From the NCBI RefSeq assembly GCF_035222485.1, contig NC_085922.1, positions 697,001 through 761,000 of the forward strand: 64,000 nt of DNA, read 5' to 3'. Below the pieces are notes generated by a model. It saw only the letters and a program-made list of their open reading frames with translations. It made no database searches and was not told where the DNA came from. Shown piece by piece: positions 41,101 through 51,827 of this stretch. The translations under genes and the position numbers were made by a program. The stretch comes from Podospora pseudoanserina (taxonomy: Eukaryota > Ascomycota > Sordariomycetes > Sordariales > Podosporaceae). The stretch's first letter is position 1. The number at the start of each line of letters is the position of its first letter.

Positions 41101-44100
41101 TTATTTAAGGTCTACTATATTAACGATAAATAAAGTAAGGAGCTACGGAAGTACTTAAACGAGAATTTAAAAAAAAGATATATTAGGAAATCTATATCGC
41201 TAATAGGATATCCTATATTCTTTATGCCGAAGAAGGACGGTAGTTTATAATTATATATGGATTACTAGTAACTAAATAACGAGACGGTAAAAAATAGTTA
41301 TCCGCTACCGTTAATATTTAAATTACGGAGTTAATTAGTAAGGGTATAATACTTTATACGCTTAAATATACCTATTAGGTACGTTTATATATAGATTAAA
41401 AAAAGAGATAAATAAAAAATAGCGTTTCGTATACCCTATAGTTATTTCGAGTATCTCGTAATACTATTCGGGTTAACTAATACGTTTATAACGTTCTAAT
41501 CTTTTATTAACTATACTATATAGAAGTACCTCGATAAAATAATAGTATACTATTTCGACGACGTTTTTATTTATTTACGTACTTTAAAGGAATATAAACG
41601 ATATATATAAAAAATATTCGACGCGTTATACGGAACCAGACTCTTTATTAATAAAGAGAAAAGCGAGTTTTACGTATAGAAAATAGTATATTTAAAATAT
41701 TTAATATCGCTAAATAAAGTTTATATAGAACTTAAGAAAATTATAGTAGTTAAAGATTAGCTTACGCCGCAATTATAAATATATGTTAGGGAATTCTTAG
41801 GGTTTATAAACTTCTATTAAATATTTATTTATAAATACGTAAGTATTACGCGGCTATTTAATTATTTAATTAAGAAAAATATAGAGTTCTGGTAGGGGTA
41901 GGAAGAAGAGTAGGCCTTCTAGGAGCTAAAAAAGGCTATTTTAGAGGACTTAGTATTTAAATTACTAAACTCTAATCGACTATTTAAGGTCGAGGTAAAT
42001 ATATTAGACTATACGATTGGTAAATAGCTAGGATAGCGAGACGATAACGGTAAATTATATCCGGTAGCCTTCTTTTCGAAGAAGCTCGAGGGAGTATGTT
42101 AGAACTACTTAATTTATAATAAAGAGTTACTCGCTATTATCGAAGCGTTTAAGGAATAGAGGCTATACTTTAGCGGTACTAAGTACGAAGTGTAGGTCTA
42201 TATAGACTATAAGAATCTACGGTACTTTATTACTACGAAGGTCCTTAACGCGCGGTAAATATAATAATTAAAGTTTCTTTCGGAATTTAATTTCTAAATT
42301 AATTATAAAAAGGGTTCGGAGAACGTTAGGGTAGACGTATTTAGCCGGCGAGCCGACTACTATAAAGATATATCTAAGGAGTTACTATTATTACTTAAGG
42401 AAGCGTTAGATAGTACCCTTAAGTATCTATTATAGCTATAAATAGAGTATTACGTAGTATATCGCGAGAAAGCTATTTCTAATAAATATTAAGGGAAGTT
42501 AGGTAACGATATTATAGAGTAATACTAATAAGAAAAGCTGGAGCTATAAGGTATTTAAAAAGATAGTTAGGGAAAACTATAGTATAAAAACCGAACGTAT
42601 ATAAGGCTAGATAATAGAACGGTATTAGTAATAAAGATTTATATATTAAAGCTCGGAGGATATATAGGTATTGCTAAAACTATAGAAAAAATTAAATAGT
42701 ACTTTAATTAGCTAGGGATTAAAGACGACGTTAAGGAAACTATTTAGTTATATTATATATACGAAAGAACGAGGGTTACAAGGTATAAGTTTTATAGATT
42801 TCTGGAGTTATTACCGGTAGTAAAACGGTTATAGAGTTTAGTTACGATAAACTTTATTACTAAATTATTAAAGTCTAAAGATACGGTAACTGGTATTAAG
42901 TACGATAATATATTAACGGTAGTTAATAAGCTTACTAAATAAGTATACTTCTTACTTTATAAAGAGACTTAATCGGTAAAATAATTAACGGATATAATAT
43001 TACGGTATATTATATTAATATATATATAGTTAAAGGAGTTTATTATAAACCGCGATACTAAGTTCGTATCGAAATTCTAAAGAGCGTTAATAACGAGGTT
43101 AGGGATAGTAAATAAAGCGTTTTCGGCCTACTACTTTTAGACGGACGGTTAAACGGAATAGCTTAATTAAATTATAAAATAGTACTTACGGAATTATATT
43201 AATTTCGAGTAAAACGATTAGGTTAAACTATTACTTATAGTATAGTTAATATATAATATATCGTTAATTAAAACGACTAAAGTTATACTATTCTTTATAA
43301 ATTTCGGTTACGAGGTAAACCTACGGTAGGGACTTACGGTTAAAGTACTTAGAGTTAAAGTTAAGGTAAATAAAATATATATATTTTACGGTAAATTTAA
43401 GTAAAAACTAAAATTTATAAAGGAAAGAATATAGAAATACTATAATATTAAAAGGCTCGAGGGACCTTACCTTAAAGGAGGGAATATAGTATTCCTTTTT
43501 ATACGTAATTTATATATTAAAAAACCTAATAAAAAGCTAGACTATAAAAAAGTAGGCCCGTTTAAGGTTAAAAGAAAAATATCGGAGACGGTATTTAAAC
43601 TAAAGCTACCCCGTATAATACGTTTACGGTTATATACTTTCTATATCTTACTTCTAGAACCCGTACTATAGGCAAGTAAGGCTAATATATAAATAATAAC
43701 GGAGGATAAAAAAGAAAAGTATAATATAGAAAAAATACTAAATTTACGGTTTAATAAAGGTAAATTAAAGTATTTAATTAATTAGTTAGGATATCCGACT
43801 ATAAATAACTTATAGGAATTATAAATATACTTTAACTATCTAAATAAATAAAAGGAATTTTATTAACGATATCCGGACCGGCTAAAACCTAAATAAGTAA
43901 AAAGACCCGGCCTTAGCTTATAGTTAAATAGCTATAAAATAAAGCTAGGAAAACCTCGATAGGAATTAAACTTATACCTCCGATATAATAATCGACGTAC
44001 TATATATTATACTATAAGGTTAAAAAATATAAAAGGGATTAAATATAAATAATATTATACGCCTTAACTACTTTAGGAAGGGAAAGGCACGTTATTAATA

Positions 44101-44830
44101 GTATCTTACGCGGATAGAAAGGAAGGACCGGCCGTACTAAAATCGGTACTAAAGTTAAGAAATAATTAATTAAGTAAAACGAAAAGCTAGGAAGAGGGGT
44201 CGGTATTAAAAGTAGTAGTAATAGAAAAATTAAACGTAGGTATTACCTTACTAATAATAGCGGCATTCCGCTCCGAAAAATATCGTTTTTACTAGCGAAG
44301 GCGGGATAAGTACGTAACGGCTTTTTACGCTTTACGCGTAGCCTCTTCGGCTTTACAGTAGGCGTCTAGAAATCGTTTTTCGGTAACTAGCTCCTCTAAA
44401 GATAAACGACGATATTCGGTAACTAGGTACTCGACTAGATAAAGTTAAACGGAGTATCGAAAGAGAAACGAATTAACCGATTTATAGTAATAGGAATGCC
44501 CGATATATCGTAAGTACAGCCTCGATATATATACTTACCGTAACGGGAAAAACGCTTATAAAGGTAATAAGTTAAGTTATAAGCAGTATAAAACGAATAA
44601 AGTATAATAATAAAACCTTTAAGGTTAATAAAAGCGGTTAAGGCTAGGCGACGACGGTACTACGGACTAACGCGCGGGGAAAGGGGTTGCGAGGACCTAG
44701 AAACTCTATAAAAGTTAAATATCGTAGCAATAAGGAAAAGAGGAGGACTTATAAGTAAATAAAAGTAGGCGATAAGCGGTTATTTTAGGTTTCGGGACGA
44801 CGGAACGTCGACTTAAAAGAAAGGGCATTA

Positions 44831-45250
44831 TATTATAGTTAAGCCAATAGGCAGGACGGACCGTATACGGAGTATAAGACGCATAGATAATCGCTAGTAG
44901 GACTAATTAAGGCAAAGCTACGCGATTATAGGTAATAGACTAGGAAGATATAGTAATTACAGTAATATAATTAATAGGGAGTTATAAAGGATTATAGCGA
45001 TTATTACGATTATTAAGAATAAGCGGAATAATTATTATAATTAGGGTTTAGCACGAGGTCTATATATACGGAGGAACTAGCTATATAGATAGATAGTTCC
45101 GCAGTATATAATTCAAGCTTATATTTACGGTATCTAGTGTTTACATTGAGACATCTTATTGTGCACTGTTTAGCTGCACCGAGCCACGATTATTCAGAAG
45201 TGCCTTCGACCAGTATCCCTTTCAGAGGTTCTGGATAGGGGTTCGTCACA
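44831..45250 (+). repeat. 3' LTR of the Gypsy element
   Basis: 420 bp, aligning with the 5' LTR end to end without gaps. About its first 278 bp are RIP-mutated and the last ~136 bp are clean, the reverse of the 5' LTR pattern. Confidence 0.92.
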
Positions 45251-46787
45251 ATATATAACCTTTTTTACTAAGATTACGTAGTATAGAAATTATAATTAAT
45301 TATTTACTACGCGTACGCGACGCGTCTCTTATTAATAAGCTTTAGGTATATAATTTCGTTAAATACTAGTTATAGCTCTATACGCGTTTTACGCGTAAAT
45401 ACAATTAATAAAAGGCTAAATATAACGATTTAAAAGTTATTATTAAATAGTTTACGCTCGTATAAAATACTAAAATTAAATATAATATTATAAATAATAA
45501 TATCTATAACTTCGACGAAACTAAGTTTATAATAAATATTATTTTCGCGGATATAATAATTATAACCTCGGACAGCTTTAATAAAGCGAAACTAGCTTAG
45601 CTTAATAACCGCGAATAAGTAATAATAATTTAAAGTATTAATATCTTCGGTTAAACTATTTTTTCTTTTATTATTTTAATTATATAATATTACTTTATTA
45701 ATTAATATATTAAGTATAATTTATTATTTATTTAGCGTATTATAATTATTAATATTAATTAGATTATTAATCCGGTAGGTTTAAATTAAATTAAGTATTT
45801 CGATTATTATATAGCGTTCCGGATAAAGAGTAAATACCGTTTATTAATCTATAACGGCTATAAAAGTTACTATTTAACTAAATTCGAACGTTATTATTAA
45901 TAAAATAATATTATTATACTTTATATACCTTTATATTTTTTATATTACTTTTAATTACGTAATATCGGCTACTTTAGGTTATTAAGGTAATTATACGGCT
46001 ACTAAATTAAAGATTTAATATATATATATTAACTATATAAGTAAGCTCGAGTTCCTTTATACTTTCCGCGAAGCTTTCTTCGCCTTTATAACGGAAAAGA
46101 ATATATAAAGTAATTTTATAGGTACTAACCTTATACTATATAATCTAGAAAAGGTATTCTCTAAACTAAATATAAAGCTTCGTACGTTAATACCCTTATC
46201 CTTAAAGCCGGGCACGGTACTCCCTTAGCTCTCCTAAATACTATAGAACTCTTAAAAAACTACTTTATAGTTAAAGCTTATTAAACCTCAGATATTAAAC
46301 CACCAAAGTAACTCTCCAATATCTATATTAGCTACTATAGATCGATTAGCTAAAGGTACGATAACTGTAATACACGAGGTGGCTCTTCTACGTATGGAGC
46401 TCTCGGCACTGCGAAAGGCCAATAAGGCACTTAGTAAGAGACGGAGAGCCAAAAAAACACGTATGAGGCTTGGAGGGTCACTTGCCATATAAGAGGCACA
46501 GGATCTACTGGATCAGAAGGCTGTAGGCGCGCAGGTAATCCAGGAAAATCGATAAAGTGGTGGTGGTACAGGGGGGTCTCGTACGAAGACTCAGTGCTGT
46601 GGTATATGCGGCAAGCCTGGCCATAATGCGCGCACTTGCCAGGAGGCTGAAGAAGCCTCAGATTCAGCTGCTTCTGATGTAATTATAGTCGGTTCCTAGT
46701 GTTGTGGTCTAGCAATTGAGGATAGCTGTTGTAGGGTGGTGGAGACTGTACGACTCGCTTATATGTACGACTCGCTTATAATATACG

Positions 46788-49315
46788 TTAGTCAAAAAGT
46801 GGCAAATACAATTTATCCCCCCCATCCTCCCCCCAAAAAGCATCAGCCGCCCTCTCCCACACCTTCGTCGGCCCAAACACCATCTCTTTTGTGTAGTAAA
46901 AATGGCAGTAGTTCGTCTCATTGACACCCCCAATGACATCCTCATTCCAACTCAGAAACTGAATCGCAGTCTCCAAATTGTCAAGCGAAACAAAATCATT
47001 CTTCCCGTTGATCGACCCTGCCGCCTCACCACCACCGATTCCTGCCAATGGCCTCTTCATTGCGTACCCCTCGGCCAGCAGCAGCAAATCCTCGTTTTCG
47101 GTCAAATTGGTTGTGCTGTTTAGCTCCGGCGAGAGGACCAAGACCGCTTTGACTGCCTCGTGAAAATTGGAAAAGTAAAAGATTTGTGCACCTGCCACAC
47201 CACCCACGGCCTGCATGGGACCGGTGCTGGTGTTGTTTACTGTTCCAAGAGCAGGATCAGGTCGGCCGCCGACGACAGCGGTCTTAATCTTAATCTTGGC
47301 GTTGTTGGTGCCGTTGACGCTGTAGAGGAGCCTTGCCAATGTCGCGCAGGTAGAGCTACAAGCGCCGTCGGTGAGGAGGATAATATTCTCGACTGTGAAG
47401 GGGGAGGGAGGGACATTGGCTCTATTACCTGCGCCGGTGATGTTGAAGACATCTTCGGTTTGGTTCCAGGGATGGTACTGGTATGCTGTAAAGGTGTCGT
47501 TTTCGAGGATTACCGGGCCGAGAAGGGCATCGGAAGTGGTGAGGTTGAGGCCGGTTATAGGGGAGAAAATATGACCGGGGATGAGCTGTTCAACCATGCT
47601 GTTCTCGTGGAGGCTGCTCAGGGCTTTGAAGCGGGCGGGCTCATCAGGGTTGATTTCGTCGAACGTGTTGGCGTCAAAGTTTTTGATTTCCACTGCGTCG
47701 GCACTCGAGACCTTCGATATTTGGACAATGGACAGGGTTTCGCGTATGTTGTTGGCACTGAAGGCTGTTGTGTTGGGGAATAGCTAGAAGATGTGTTAGC
47801 AGACGAAATGAGAGCGATCATTGCGGGGATACCAACCTGAGCAAAGAGCTCGTAGGCAGCAGCTACAAGGCCATCCCCGTTCTCGCTAACGTCAATGATC
47901 AACTTTGTCTTATTCTGCTCTCGGGACTTCGCAAGGAGGTTGGCGATGGTAGCTTGAAAATCCACCAAGTATGCCATAGGATCCATATCAGGCGGGGAGA
48001 ATTCCGAAAGGGCAAGCACAACTACATCGTCATATCCCGTCCCGTTCAGAAAGTAGCCGGAAGTTATGTTGGAACCATTGTCTCTAACGGCCGGCCAAGG
48101 ATAGTTGCTCATTGTTGGGGAGAGAGGCGGCAGGGTATTTGTACTGGACACATCGCTTGCGGAGGTATCGGTCCTGGTCGAAGTTGGAAATTGCGGCGGC
48201 ACTTCGGTTGTTGCTGGTGGTTCAACATCTATCGAAGCGTCGGGATCACAGAAACGTGTGTAAAAGCCTTCGCCAGTTCGCACACCAGTGAAGTTCGCTC
48301 CCATTCGAACAATGGCAACAGACTCTACCGTGACTTCCTGGCCATTTTCATAGGTCAAGGTTAGGCTTTGTCCCTGGTAATCCATCGAGTTTGTAAGCAA
48401 AGTGCGATGATGAGGACCGGCGCAAGAGGGCATTCCGGCATTCCACATAGCGTCAAGACTTTGGAAGTCTGAAAAACGAAGCTGCTGTTTCATCACAACA
48501 TCTACAGCGTCCTTTCCATTAATTTGAACAATCGCGGGTGGGGGTTGGCTTCTAGCCAGCGTCCCATTGGAGTTAGTGCCATATAGCTGAGCTAAGTGGG
48601 TGTTAGTCTCATACTTCAAGGCATCCATGATGGGCGCGAAATACTCACATAAGTGGTAAAGTTTAGGAGTCGCAGTTCCGTTTACACTGATCGTGACAAG
48701 ATCCTGCACTAGGGTATTCACAAAGAAGAAATCCCCGAAGACATCGGAAACAAACCTGAAGTGGCCGTCATGGGAAGCACCAATGAGTTCATAGATGGCC
48801 ATGGCAAAGTCGTATTCGCTGGCATATTTCTCATCCCCAGATACTCTGCTGGCGATCTTGTCTAAACCACCCATGATGTCAACGGCTGCCAGATCGTACG
48901 ACTTCGGTGGGCTTTTCAGCCCAGGTAGAGTGCTTTGCCATTGCACAAAAGCGCGAAGGCTCTAGATCAACTTCAAAGCTGGGTCGGGTTTGTTGGGCAC
49001 TGTCATCAAACATGAGATGGCAACTGAAGCCGGCACGGAAGGCGTTGCTACTGTGAGTCGGTGTTTGTTTTCTGACGTATATAGTTTCATCTGACAACTC
49101 ACCCATTGCGCGTGCTGAGAGCAGCGAATCTGTGATGGAGGCAATGGCTGCGCAGGCCCGACATATGCTGAAGAGCCTGGATAGCTCTCTTCCTCGGTGA
49201 TGTTTGGCCATTGCCAGTCAACAGTATACTGAGCTTCTGCTAGAAATGTAGCTGAGGTGCAGCTTCCCAACCTGGAAAGTGTCCCCTGATCCAGGGGCCA
49301 CAAAAGAGAAGACAA
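46788..49315 (-). pseudogene. S41-family peptidase-like secreted protein gene, probably dead
   Basis: Resembles fungal secreted proteins with an S41 (C-terminal-processing-peptidase-like) fold. Recognisable parts include CAAIASITDSLLSAR, VPASVAISCL, LRAFVQWQSTLPGLKSPP, SHDGHFRFVSDVF, AIVQINGKDAVDVV and ILLTDGACSSTCATLARLL, the last in the usual serine region. Introns fit at about 49055-49105, 48592-48648 and 47784-47836. Two defects are seen. A frame change lies near 49158, between the YPGSSAYVGP stretch and CAAIASIT. A TAG near 48961-48963 falls between LKLI and SLRAF, inside clear homology. The final exon (47783-46788) is open and ends LYLPLFD. Its stop codon coincides with the pogo insertion. 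An intact product would need an intron I cannot see, so loss of function is more likely. Confidence 0.65.
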
Positions 49316-49346
49316 TGCTCCACCAGAAAAATTTGGTGAAAAGCAA

Positions 49347-49418
49347 AGGTCGTACCCGGAATCGAACCGGGGTTACCAGAATCAGAATCTGGGGTGCTAA
49401 CCGCTACACTATACAACC
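49347..49418 (-). tRNA. tRNA-Gln (anticodon CUG)
   Basis: The 72-nt minus-strand sequence begins GGTTGTATAGTGTAGCGGTT and folds as a full cloverleaf. The acceptor is GGTTGTA paired with TACGACC, with discriminator T. The anticodon stem CCAGA/TCTGG encloses the loop TTCTGAT (anticodon CTG). The T arm is CCCGG-TTCGATT-CCGGG. There is no intron. Confidence 0.95.
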
Positions 49419-49935
49419 ATAGAATGTCTTGCTGAAGTTGAGGTGTGGATTGACCACACATAACAGGAACGTACCGGTGTGATTACCACTGTTCAGGGCC
49501 CATCAGCGCTGGGCTGATCCTAGAGTTCGAGGGTGTTTGCCTGTAGGCTGCATCTAAAAATGAGTTAGATCTAGACGAAGCGTTTGTAATCGTTCTGGAG
49601 GGCTCCCAGAGTGGTATTTAGGCAAATTGCTGAATGGCCAGCAGGAAAACAACAGCGAAGAGTGAACTGGAATGTCGATGGTTGAAGTTGGCAGTGTTGG
49701 ATGCTGCAAGGGACCAGCCAGTGAGCGAAAAGAAGAGCAGGGATAAGCTCGCCTGCCAAGCTTTGTGACATGCATAAAGCGGAAACCTATCCGGAAAGGG
49801 TAGGCCGGGTAGACCACAGATGCGCGGGCAGCGTCGTGACTGCACTCACCTGAAGAATTCTATGACACCAGCAGCATCTTCAGTTGCTTGACAACAGCAC
49901 AACACCAAACCAATTTCCCCGTCATCTCCGACAAA
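49419..49935. other. Spacer between tRNA-Gln and the zinc-finger gene
   Basis: About 520 bp with no further gene. It carries the upstream side of the tRNA and the promoter and leader of the gene at 49936. The zinc-finger frame itself is open up to 49888 but begins there with TTG. Confidence 0.5.
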
Positions 49936-51573
49936 ATGTCGAAAGAACAGCTTTTCCAACTGCTGCCGATGCCAGACGATGGCCTGCAACAAGTCCTCGA
50001 ATATGCCGCCACCCTTTCCAAGCAAGAAGCTGCTGAACATTTCTCCAACATGCTCGGCGACTCGCCCCAAGTCGTCGAGTTCATTTCGACATTCAACGCA
50101 CGACGAAGCGATCCAAAAGCATCACCGCCACCAAGAAACGCACCCACGTCCACGCCCACGTACTCTTCCGCATCGACCGCCCAAAACTCAGCACAAAACT
50201 CTGAAGCTGACGGCGTCCCAAAGCCCCGTCGAGGTCCCAAGAAGAAAGCAAATATCCATACCCCGCCCCCTAGACAAGTCGCCTCGTTTGCGCTTGGGCC
50301 AGGAACTGTCTACAGCAAGAAGGACTCGCAAGATGAATACATCTCAGCACGATCAGGCGCTTCGACACCCTCACACGCCACCAGTGGTCCCAGCAAACCA
50401 CCACCCACCAAGACTGCCACACCTCCTCCGACCCAGACCTCGAAGCCTCCTCCCTCCGCGTTAGGCTCCCTAGTGTCGGACCTCGGGCAACCCAAGTCCA
50501 AAACCAAATCCAACCCTACCTCACGAACTTCGACACCCGGACCATCGTCATCGAAGAATAACAATGGGAATACGGCCAAGGTCACCATCACAGGAGGCGT
50601 GGCGATGCATGGCTCGTCTACGGTCCTGAGCGACCTCGACCAAGCCATTCGGTCTCTCGAGATCACCACCAATCCCTCACACTCAACAAATAGCGCCGAA
50701 GGTGTGGCGGCACGACGGTGTAATTGCGTTGGAACAAGACATCCTCCCCTGGCAGCAGCCCCGAACTGCCTTCATTGCGGCAAAGTCATCTGCATCAAGG
50801 AAGGGCCCGGACCATGTACATTTTGCGGGCAACCATTGCTGAGCTCGGCTGAGATACAAGGTATGATCAAGGAGCTTAGGGCAGACAGAGGACGTGAGAA
50901 GATGGCAGCAGATCGGGAAGCGCATAAGAAGGCCGAGGTTGCAGGGACCCCACGGCCGTATACCAAAACCAGAGATCCCACCATCGCCGAAGCGCAAGCT
51001 CTAGCTCACCGGGACAAGCTGCTAGCATTCCAAGCTCAAAATGCCCAACGGACGACGGTACGGGACGAGGCAGCTGACTTTGATGCCACTGTGGGAGGAA
51101 GCATGTGGGCCACCCCAGAAGAAAGGGCGTTGGCGTTGAAGAAGCAACAAAAGCTCCTTCGAGAAATGGAATGGAACGCTAAACCTGAATACGAGAAGCG
51201 CCAGCAAGTCGTGAGCATTGATCTCACAGGGCGTAAAGTGTTCAAGAAGATGGCCAAAATTGAGAGACCCCCAACGCCTGTTGATGATGTCGAAGATGAC
51301 TATGAAGCTCCCATCTTGCAAGGCACCCACGTGAGCAAGGGGCAAGGCGGTGCTTTCAGCAAGAACCCACTACTGAGCGGAGTAATCCGGCCGGTCTACG
51401 ATTTGAAGGGCGAGGGCGAGAAGCTTGAAGGTAGGAAAGACAGGGCCACCAAATGGCGAAGAGTCCAAGATGATTTGGAGAACAACGAGGAAGCCATTCT
51501 CGATGGCGGCATTTACGGTGGGGGTCAAGGCGCCAGAGTGGGAGCAGTTGGCGATGAGCCAGAGTGCGCTTAG
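49936..51573 (+). CDS. TRIP4/ASC-1 zinc-finger protein, Rqt4-like
   Basis: Homologue of animal TRIP4 (ASC-1) and yeast Rqt4. In yeast, Rqt4 is a ubiquitin-binding subunit of the RQT complex that splits collided ribosomes; TRIP4 is also a transcription coactivator. The intronless ORF gives 545 residues from ATG 49936 (AAAATGTCGAAAG), chosen over a TTG at 49888. The N-terminal ~55 residues (LFQLLPMPDDGLQQVLEYAA) form a CUE-like helical region. A long Pro/Ser/Thr-rich stretch follows. The diagnostic C2HC5 zinc finger lies at about residues 262-302: CNCVGTRHPLAA-like start, then CLHCGKVICIKEGPGPCTFCG. The C-terminal half has a helical, basic region with VSIDLTGRKVFK and the conserved SKNPLLSGVIRPVYD segment. 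All Cys/His ligands are present. Confidence 0.9.
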   Translation: MSKEQLFQLLPMPDDGLQQVLEYAATLSKQEAAEHFSNMLGDSPQVVEFISTFNARRSDPKASPPPRNAPTSTPTYSSASTAQNSAQNSEADGVPKPRRGPKKKANIHTPPPRQVASFALGPGTVYSKKDSQDEYISARSGASTPSHATSGPSKPPPTKTATPPPTQTSKPPPSALGSLVSDLGQPKSKTKSNPTSRTSTPGPSSSKNNNGNTAKVTITGGVAMHGSSTVLSDLDQAIRSLEITTNPSHSTNSAEGVAARRCNCVGTRHPPLAAAPNCLHCGKVICIKEGPGPCTFCGQPLLSSAEIQGMIKELRADRGREKMAADREAHKKAEVAGTPRPYTKTRDPTIAEAQALAHRDKLLAFQAQNAQRTTVRDEAADFDATVGGSMWATPEERALALKKQQKLLREMEWNAKPEYEKRQQVVSIDLTGRKVFKKMAKIERPPTPVDDVEDDYEAPILQGTHVSKGQGGAFSKNPLLSGVIRPVYDLKGEGEKLEGRKDRATKWRRVQDDLENNEEAILDGGIYGGGQGARVGAVGDEPECA

Positions 51574-51827
51574 CCGTATCAATGACAGGAATATTTCAGT
51601 GCTAATCTTTAATGATGGCTGCTTAAACGGGTCTTGGGGAAGGATGGGGATCACTGCTTTCACATTGGCCTTGGGGGTATCGATGACGTAGCCCACCAAT
51701 CCTAGGCGTCACCACCATCTTCCCAGGGGCAACAAAGTCAATGGCTGCACTGGTAAATAGACTATGTCCACCCGTGCTGTCTCTCACTTTGGTGTAATGC
51801 TATCTTACTATCCCAAGCTTTTGCAAG

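Larger units (their letters stand above)
37724..45250 (+). mobile_element. Ty3/Gypsy chromovirus LTR retrotransposon (broken fossil)
   Basis: A full-length but dead element of 7,527 bp, with two 420-bp LTRs and a 5-bp target duplication ATATA on each side (37719-37723 and 45251-45255). In order, traces of gag lie at about 38290-39100, a zinc knuckle near 39130-39180 and an aspartic protease near 40460-40720. Reverse transcriptase lies at about 41100-41760, RNase H about 41980-42260, integrase about 42590-43600 and a chromodomain near 43730-43880. About 950 bp without recognisable coding precede a purine-rich tract before the 3' LTR. RIP has left the interior almost without CpA or TpG and with very many breaks, so nothing is translatable. 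The LTRs differ almost only by RIP-type changes, so insertion was probably recent. RIP prevents dating by LTR divergence. Confidence 0.9.
37397..46788 (+). mobile_element. Pogo-type DNA transposon, split by a Gypsy element
   Basis: A Tc1/mariner-superfamily pogo element with ~58-bp inverted ends. The left end is ATGTATATTATAAGCGAG... and the right end is its near-exact complement, each with two copies of an AGCGAGTYGTACA motif. The TA target duplications lie at 37395-37396 and 46789-46790. Its transposase starts at ATG 37496. It runs to ~37723, is interrupted by the 7.5-kb Gypsy element plus a 5-bp duplication (ATATA), and resumes at 45251. The resumed part includes the FDET segment of the DDE domain near 45520. 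The C-terminal end (46350-46700) keeps a basic helix (LSKRRRAKKTRMRLGGSL) and a CCHC knuckle (CCGICGKPGHNARTC). The middle (about 37640-46270 outside the insertion) is heavily RIP-mutated with many stops, while both outer ends are nearly clean. Without the insertion the element would be about 1.86 kb. Confidence 0.88.
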
